Assembly: GCA_028709135.1 (NCBI GenBank)
Contig: JAQVXN010000066.1
Coordinates: 1 to 8,746 of the forward strand
DNA length: 8,746 nt
Direction: 5' to 3'
From: Bacteroidaceae bacterium
Lineage (GTDB): Bacteria > Bacteroidota > Bacteroidia > Bacteroidales > Bacteroidaceae
Notes under the pieces: generated by a model
Databases searched by the model: none
Told to the model about the DNA's origin: nothing
The model's input: only the letters and a program-made list of their open reading frames with translations
Position numbers and translations under genes: made by a program
Shown here: piece after piece, positions 5,697-8,746 of the stretch
How positions within the stretch are numbered: the first letter of the stretch is position 1
Layout: the number at the start of each line of letters is the position of its first letter

Positions 5697-7313
5697 TTAA
5701 TTGTTCGCGGGTGTTGTTTTTGCCGCACGTTCTTTAGCATGTCTTGAAGCAGTCTGGATGCACTCGCGACGCGGAATGATCACGCTAACACCTTTATATT
5801 CTATTTCTTCGCGGATGATGCGGATAATTTCATCCATATTATTGGGAGTGGGTATCACAACGCGGATATGTTCTTCGGGTACACCGATGCCGCGACAAAT
5901 GGCTTCAAATTTATTTGTACCCGCAGAATCTTGTCCACCAGTCATGGCGGTAGTGAGGTTGTCGGAAATGACAATGGTGATAGGAGAATTCTCATTGACC
6001 GCGTCAAGTAGCCCGGTCATGCCAGAATGAGTAAATGTAGAGTCGCCTATAACTGCAATGGCAGGGAAAAGTCCTCCGTCTGCAGCTCCTTTGGCCATTG
6101 TAATAGAGGCGCCCATGTCCACACAGCTACTTAAGGCACGATAAGGGGGGAGGGCTCCCAAGGTGTAACAACCAATGTCTCCAAATACTTTTGCATGGGC
6201 ATAATCCTTTAAAATCAAGTTAAGAGCTTCGAAAACACTGCGGTGTCCACAGCCCTGACAAAGGGCAGGTGGACGGGGTGTAACATCTTCGCAGGGAGCA
6301 AAACATTCTTGGCAGGGCAGGCCTAAAGCTTTTTTTACCAAATCAGTATTAAGTTCCCCTGTGCGTGGAAGTTCTCCTGAGAGTTTTCCCATTATAGGAA
6401 TATTTAAAGGTAGAATACCTCTCACTTGATCTTCGATGAAAGGCTGTCCTTCTTCTAAAATAAGTAGAGATTTACAAGTTGATGCAATCTTTGAAATTTG
6501 ATTTTTTGGTAATGGATATTGTGAAATTTTGAGAACAGGATACTTGCAACCTGTCGGAAAACATTCCATTAAGTAATTATAAGCGATGCCTGAGGCCAGA
6601 ATTCCAATTTGATGGTTTGTGGCATTGAAGAATTTGTTAAACTTTGATTCTTCGGCGCGTTTCAATAAATCTGGTTGTTGCGATGTGACTACGTTGTTGC
6701 GACGTCGGGCAATAGCAGGAAGTAATACCCATTCTTTTTCGTTTTGAGGGAAGTGGAATGCGTTCTCTTCTTTTGGCTCACCAACTTCCACAACGGCGCG
6801 AGAATGTGCCATGCGTGTGGTGATTCTCATAAGAACGGGGAGATTTACCGTTTCAGAAAGTTCGTAAGCGTAGTCCATCATGTCATATGCTTCCTGCTGG
6901 TTACTGGGTTCCAAGGTTGGTACCATGGCGAATTTGCCGTAAAAGCGAGAGTCCTGTTCATTCTGAGAGGAATGCATGGATGGGTCATCCGCAACAAGAA
7001 CAACCAAACCTCCGTTGACGCCTGTCATGGCGGAATTTACGAAACAGTCGGCGCAAACATTAAGACCTACGTGTTTCATGCAGACAAGAGCTCGTTTACC
7101 AACAAAGGATAAGCCCAAAGCTGCTTCCATCGCAGTTTTTTCGTTTGTGCACCAACGACTGTGCAGACCCCGTTGTTGTGCTATCTTGGAATCTTGAATA
7201 TATTCCGTAATTTCTGTGGAGGGCGTTCCCGGATAGGCATAAACTCCGCTCAACCCCGCATTGATGGCACCAAGTGCAATGGCCTGGTCGCCCAATAGTA
7301 ACATCTTATTCAT
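5697..7313 (-). CDS. iorA: Indolepyruvate:ferredoxin oxidoreductase, alpha subunit (no C-terminal ferredoxin domain)
   Basis: This 538-residue thiamine-pyrophosphate enzyme subunit catalyses oxidative decarboxylation of arylpyruvates (indolepyruvate, phenylpyruvate) to arylacetyl-CoA, classically reducing ferredoxin. The N-terminal pyrimidine-binding domain shows YPGTPSTEI at 27-35, the TNEKTA segment with Glu 58, and KHVGLN at 80-85. A central transketolase-like domain follows (about 230-330). The TPP-binding domain shows LCQGCGHR at 351-358, GDIGCYTLG at 378-386, GDSTFTHSG at 423-431 and DNLTTAMTG at 451-459 (the Mg/TPP-binding GDS...DN pair). The classical archaeal subunit is over 600 residues and ends in a two-cluster ferredoxin domain; this one stops about 20 residues after PRREC (514-518) and has no such domain. 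Extra cysteines occur at 334, 337 and 341, before the CxxC at 352/355. A TTG at 7346 is an alternative start, but the ATG at 7313 gives the usual N-terminus (MNKMLLLGDQAIALGA). First gene of the operon. Confidence 0.95.
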   Translation of the reverse strand: MNKMLLLGDQAIALGAINAGLSGVYAYPGTPSTEITEYIQDSKIAQQRGLHSRWCTNEKTAMEAALGLSFVGKRALVCMKHVGLNVCADCFVNSAMTGVNGGLVVLVADDPSMHSSQNEQDSRFYGKFAMVPTLEPSNQQEAYDMMDYAYELSETVNLPVLMRITTRMAHSRAVVEVGEPKEENAFHFPQNEKEWVLLPAIARRRNNVVTSQQPDLLKRAEESKFNKFFNATNHQIGILASGIAYNYLMECFPTGCKYPVLKISQYPLPKNQISKIASTCKSLLILEEGQPFIEDQVRGILPLNIPIMGKLSGELPRTGELNTDLVKKALGLPCQECFAPCEDVTPRPPALCQGCGHRSVFEALNLILKDYAHAKVFGDIGCYTLGALPPYRALSSCVDMGASITMAKGAADGGLFPAIAVIGDSTFTHSGMTGLLDAVNENSPITIVISDNLTTAMTGGQDSAGTNKFEAICRGIGVPEEHIRVVIPTPNNMDEIIRIIREEIEYKGVSVIIPRRECIQTASRHAKERAAKTTPANN

Positions 7314-7317
7314 TAAA

Positions 7318-7359
7318 TTATCTATCTTCAAAGTCTTTTGTTTCAATTCTCTGTGTCAT
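7318..7359 (-). other. Possible 13-codon upstream reading frame before iorA
   Basis: On the minus strand an ATG at 7359 opens a frame encoding MTQRIETKDFEDR and closes with TAA at 7320-7318, four bases before the iorA ATG. It is in a different frame from iorA. The spacing would allow translational coupling, and the bases before its ATG are A-rich (AAAAAAG), as is common at Bacteroidetes starts. It holds only one aromatic codon (Phe), so it does not look like a classic aromatic attenuator peptide. It may be chance. Confidence 0.25.
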
Positions 7360-7442
7360 CTTTTTTGTTTATAAAGTAACACTTTCAGCGATTCAAAAAG
7401 AGGAAATGCACTTCTTGCGCTTCTTTTTGTTTCGTTATGCTG

Positions 7443-7478
7443 CAAAATTAGCAGATTTATTTTAACTATATTACTAAA
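7443..7478 (-). promoter_or_regulatory. Candidate promoter of the ior operon
   Basis: On the minus strand TAATTTTG (7450-7443) matches the -7 element TAnnTTTG. The -33 partner is poor: the nearest is TTTAG at 7478-7474, which is imperfect and a few bases too far. Transcription from here would give a leader of about 120 bases before iorA. In that leader a 9-bp direct repeat (plus strand GCACTTCTT at 7408-7416, GCGCTTCTT at 7417-7425) is the only notable structure I see. Confidence 0.4.
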
Positions 7479-7551
7479 AACGCGAAAAAAATAATCATCT
7501 AAGTGATTGAAAGGCTTGAAAATTAGAAAACGATAAAAACTTTATTTTCGT

Positions 7552-7582
7552 TTTGCAATTGAGGGGATTTATAGTATCTTTG
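7552..7582 (+). promoter_or_regulatory. Bacteroidetes-type promoter of the spt gene
   Basis: TTTG at 7552-7555 and TATCTTTG at 7575-7582 match the Bacteroidetes -33 and -7 consensus with a 19-base spacer. Transcription would begin shortly after 7582, giving a leader of about 20-25 bases before the ATG at 7613. The leader is purine-rich (AAAAAGATAAAGATAAAC) with no strong Shine-Dalgarno sequence, typical of this phylum. Confidence 0.85.
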
Positions 7583-7612
7583 CGCTCTAGTTTAAAAAGA
7601 TAAAGATAAACA

Positions 7613-8746
7613 ATGGGTATATTACAAGACAGATTAAAGAACTTTACTCGTCCTCAGGAGTATATGAAAGCAGGGGTTTATCCCTATTTCCGCGTAATTG
7701 AGGGAAAACAAGGGCCTGTGGTTCATATGGAAGGCAAGGATGTTCTGATGTTTGGTTCAAATGCTTATACGGGACTGACTTATGATGACAGGATTATTGA
7801 GGCTGCCTGCAAGGCTTTACATCAATATGGTTCTGGTTGCGCCGGTTCGCGTTTTTTGAATGGCACACTTGACTTACATGTTAAATTGGAAAAGGAGTTG
7901 GCTGAATTCGTGGGTAAAGACGAAGCATTAAGCTTTTCTACTGGATTTAGTGTGAATGCCGGCGTGATTTCATGTCTTACAGGTCGTGAAGATTATATTA
8001 TTTGTGATGATCGCGACCATGCTTCGATTGTGGATGGTCGTCGTTTGTCTTTCTCTACTTCGTTGAAGTATAAGCACAACGACATGGAGGATCTGGAACA
8101 TAAATTGAAAAGTTGCCGTGAGGACGCTGTAAAGCTGATTGTTGTTGACGGTGTCTTTTCAATGGAAGGGGACTTGGCAAATTTACCGGAAATCATACGC
8201 TTAAAACATAAATACAATGCCACGGTGATGGTAGACGAAGCTCATGGTTTAGGAGTATTCGGCCGTCAAGGAAGAGGCGTTTGTGATCATTTCGGACTTG
8301 CTGACGAAGTTGATTTGATTATGGGTACTTTCAGTAAGTCATTAGCGTCTATTGGAGGTTTTATTGCAGCTGATAAGTATTTGATCAATTGGTTACGTCA
8401 TAACGCGCGTACCTATATATTTAGTGCCAGCAATACGCCAGCTGCTACAGCCGCTGCTTTGGAGGCTCTGCACATTATTCAGCAGGAACCTGAACGCATT
8501 GACCATCTTTGGGAAGTTACGCATTACGCTCTGAAACGATTCCGTGATGCTGGTTTTGAGATAGGAGATACAGAATCACCGATCATTCCTCTTTATGTAC
8601 GTGATACGGATAAGACATTCCTTGTTACAAAGATGGCCTTTGATGAGGGCGTATTTATTAATCCGGTTATTCCTCCTGCTTGCGCTCCCCAAGATACGTT
8701 GGTACGTTTTGCTTTGATGGCAACACATACGAAGGAACATGTCGAC
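7613..8746 (+). CDS. spt: Serine palmitoyltransferase (3' end beyond window)
   Basis: The visible 378 residues are nearly all of an alpha-oxoamine synthase (PLP-dependent, fold type I). The enzyme condenses L-serine with a fatty acyl-CoA or acyl-ACP to 3-ketosphinganine, the first step of sphingolipid synthesis, in the cytosol or at the inner membrane. Motifs: GSGCAGSRFLNGT at 73-85, the His that stacks on PLP in DRDHAS at 133-138, VDEAHGLGVFG at 207-217 (PLP-binding Asp and His), and GTFSKSLASIGGF at 238-250 with the Schiff-base Lys at 242. The ending RFALMATHTKEH (from 365) is the serine palmitoyltransferase type; glycine C-acetyltransferase and AONS relatives differ there. The N-terminus MGILQDRLKNF and GVYPYFRVIE also fit Bacteroidetes Spt. 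The family length is about 395, so only some 15-20 residues are missing. It is divergent from the ior operon and has its own promoter, so the two are separately transcribed. Confidence 0.92.
   Translation, partial: MGILQDRLKNFTRPQEYMKAGVYPYFRVIEGKQGPVVHMEGKDVLMFGSNAYTGLTYDDRIIEAACKALHQYGSGCAGSRFLNGTLDLHVKLEKELAEFVGKDEALSFSTGFSVNAGVISCLTGREDYIICDDRDHASIVDGRRLSFSTSLKYKHNDMEDLEHKLKSCREDAVKLIVVDGVFSMEGDLANLPEIIRLKHKYNATVMVDEAHGLGVFGRQGRGVCDHFGLADEVDLIMGTFSKSLASIGGFIAADKYLINWLRHNARTYIFSASNTPAATAAALEALHIIQQEPERIDHLWEVTHYALKRFRDAGFEIGDTESPIIPLYVRDTDKTFLVTKMAFDEGVFINPVIPPACAPQDTLVRFALMATHTKEHVD

Noticed and set aside
7314..7346. TTG start 11 codons upstream for iorA (and likewise TTG at 5694 for iorB, GTG at 5123 for the aminotransferase)
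   Set aside because: In each case an in-frame ATG follows that gives the family N-terminus or a better ribosome-binding site. The alternative starts remain possible but are less likely.
7493..7508. Dyad AATCA, six bases, TGATT upstream of the spt promoter as an operator
   Set aside because: The half-sites are only five bases long in AT-rich DNA, so a chance match is likely.
7613..8746. Glycine C-acetyltransferase (Kbl) instead of serine palmitoyltransferase
   Set aside because: The families are close, but the RFALMATHT ending, the GSGCAGSRFLNGT context and the N-terminus fit serine palmitoyltransferase better, and no threonine dehydrogenase gene is adjacent.
8741..8746. The window ends exactly on GTCGAC (a SalI site), hinting at a cloning boundary
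   Set aside because: A six-base match at the edge may be chance, and the reading frame is intact up to it; it says nothing about the biology.

Overview
The window looks like chromosomal DNA from an anaerobic member of the Bacteroidetes, most likely order Bacteroidales. Two intergenic regions carry good matches to the Bacteroidetes promoter (TTTG, a spacer of 19-20 bases, then TAnnTTTG). Ribosome-binding sites are mostly weak or A-rich. The serine palmitoyltransferase at the right edge is of the type these sphingolipid-making bacteria carry, and the indolepyruvate oxidoreductase, phenylacetate-CoA ligase and ACT-domain genes fit the same group. I cannot name the genus from sequence alone.

Layout. 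Bases 1-347 are AT-rich with no gene I can support. Bases 369-457 hold a 21-bp tandem repeat with a short palindrome at its left end. Bases 458-712 hold a decayed, frameshifted fragment of an IS30-family transposase (minus strand). Bases 861-1886 encode a diacylglycerol/lipid kinase family protein (minus strand) with its own promoter at 1904-1935. A strong intrinsic terminator at 1986-2024 closes the next unit. Bases 2054-7313 form a tight five-gene minus-strand operon, read iorA, iorB, class I aminotransferase, phenylacetate-CoA ligase, double-ACT-domain protein. After a divergent intergenic region of about 300 bp, the plus strand carries serine palmitoyltransferase (7613 to the window edge, 3' end missing), with a clear promoter at 7552-7582.

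How the genes fit together. The operon holds a complete set of enzymes linking aromatic amino acids to arylacetates. The aminotransferase interconverts the amino acid and its arylpyruvate. IorAB interconverts arylpyruvate and arylacetyl-CoA plus CO2, with ferredoxin as the usual partner. The CoA ligase links arylacetyl-CoA and the free arylacetate. The ACT protein is a plausible amino-acid sensor. Run one way this is fermentation of Phe, Tyr or Trp to arylacetates; run the other way it is aromatic amino acid synthesis from scavenged arylacetates by reductive carboxylation. The sequence does not settle the direction. A notable point is that IorA lacks the C-terminal two-cluster ferredoxin domain of the classical archaeal enzyme and instead has a small cysteine cluster just before its TPP domain. 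The flanking genes (lipid kinase and serine palmitoyltransferase) belong to membrane lipid metabolism and are separate transcription units.

Nothing here is a clear new system. The best leads are the self-contained arylpyruvate operon with its sensor, the ferredoxin-less IorA, a short upstream reading frame before iorA, and the 21-bp repeat array next to the IS30 remnant.
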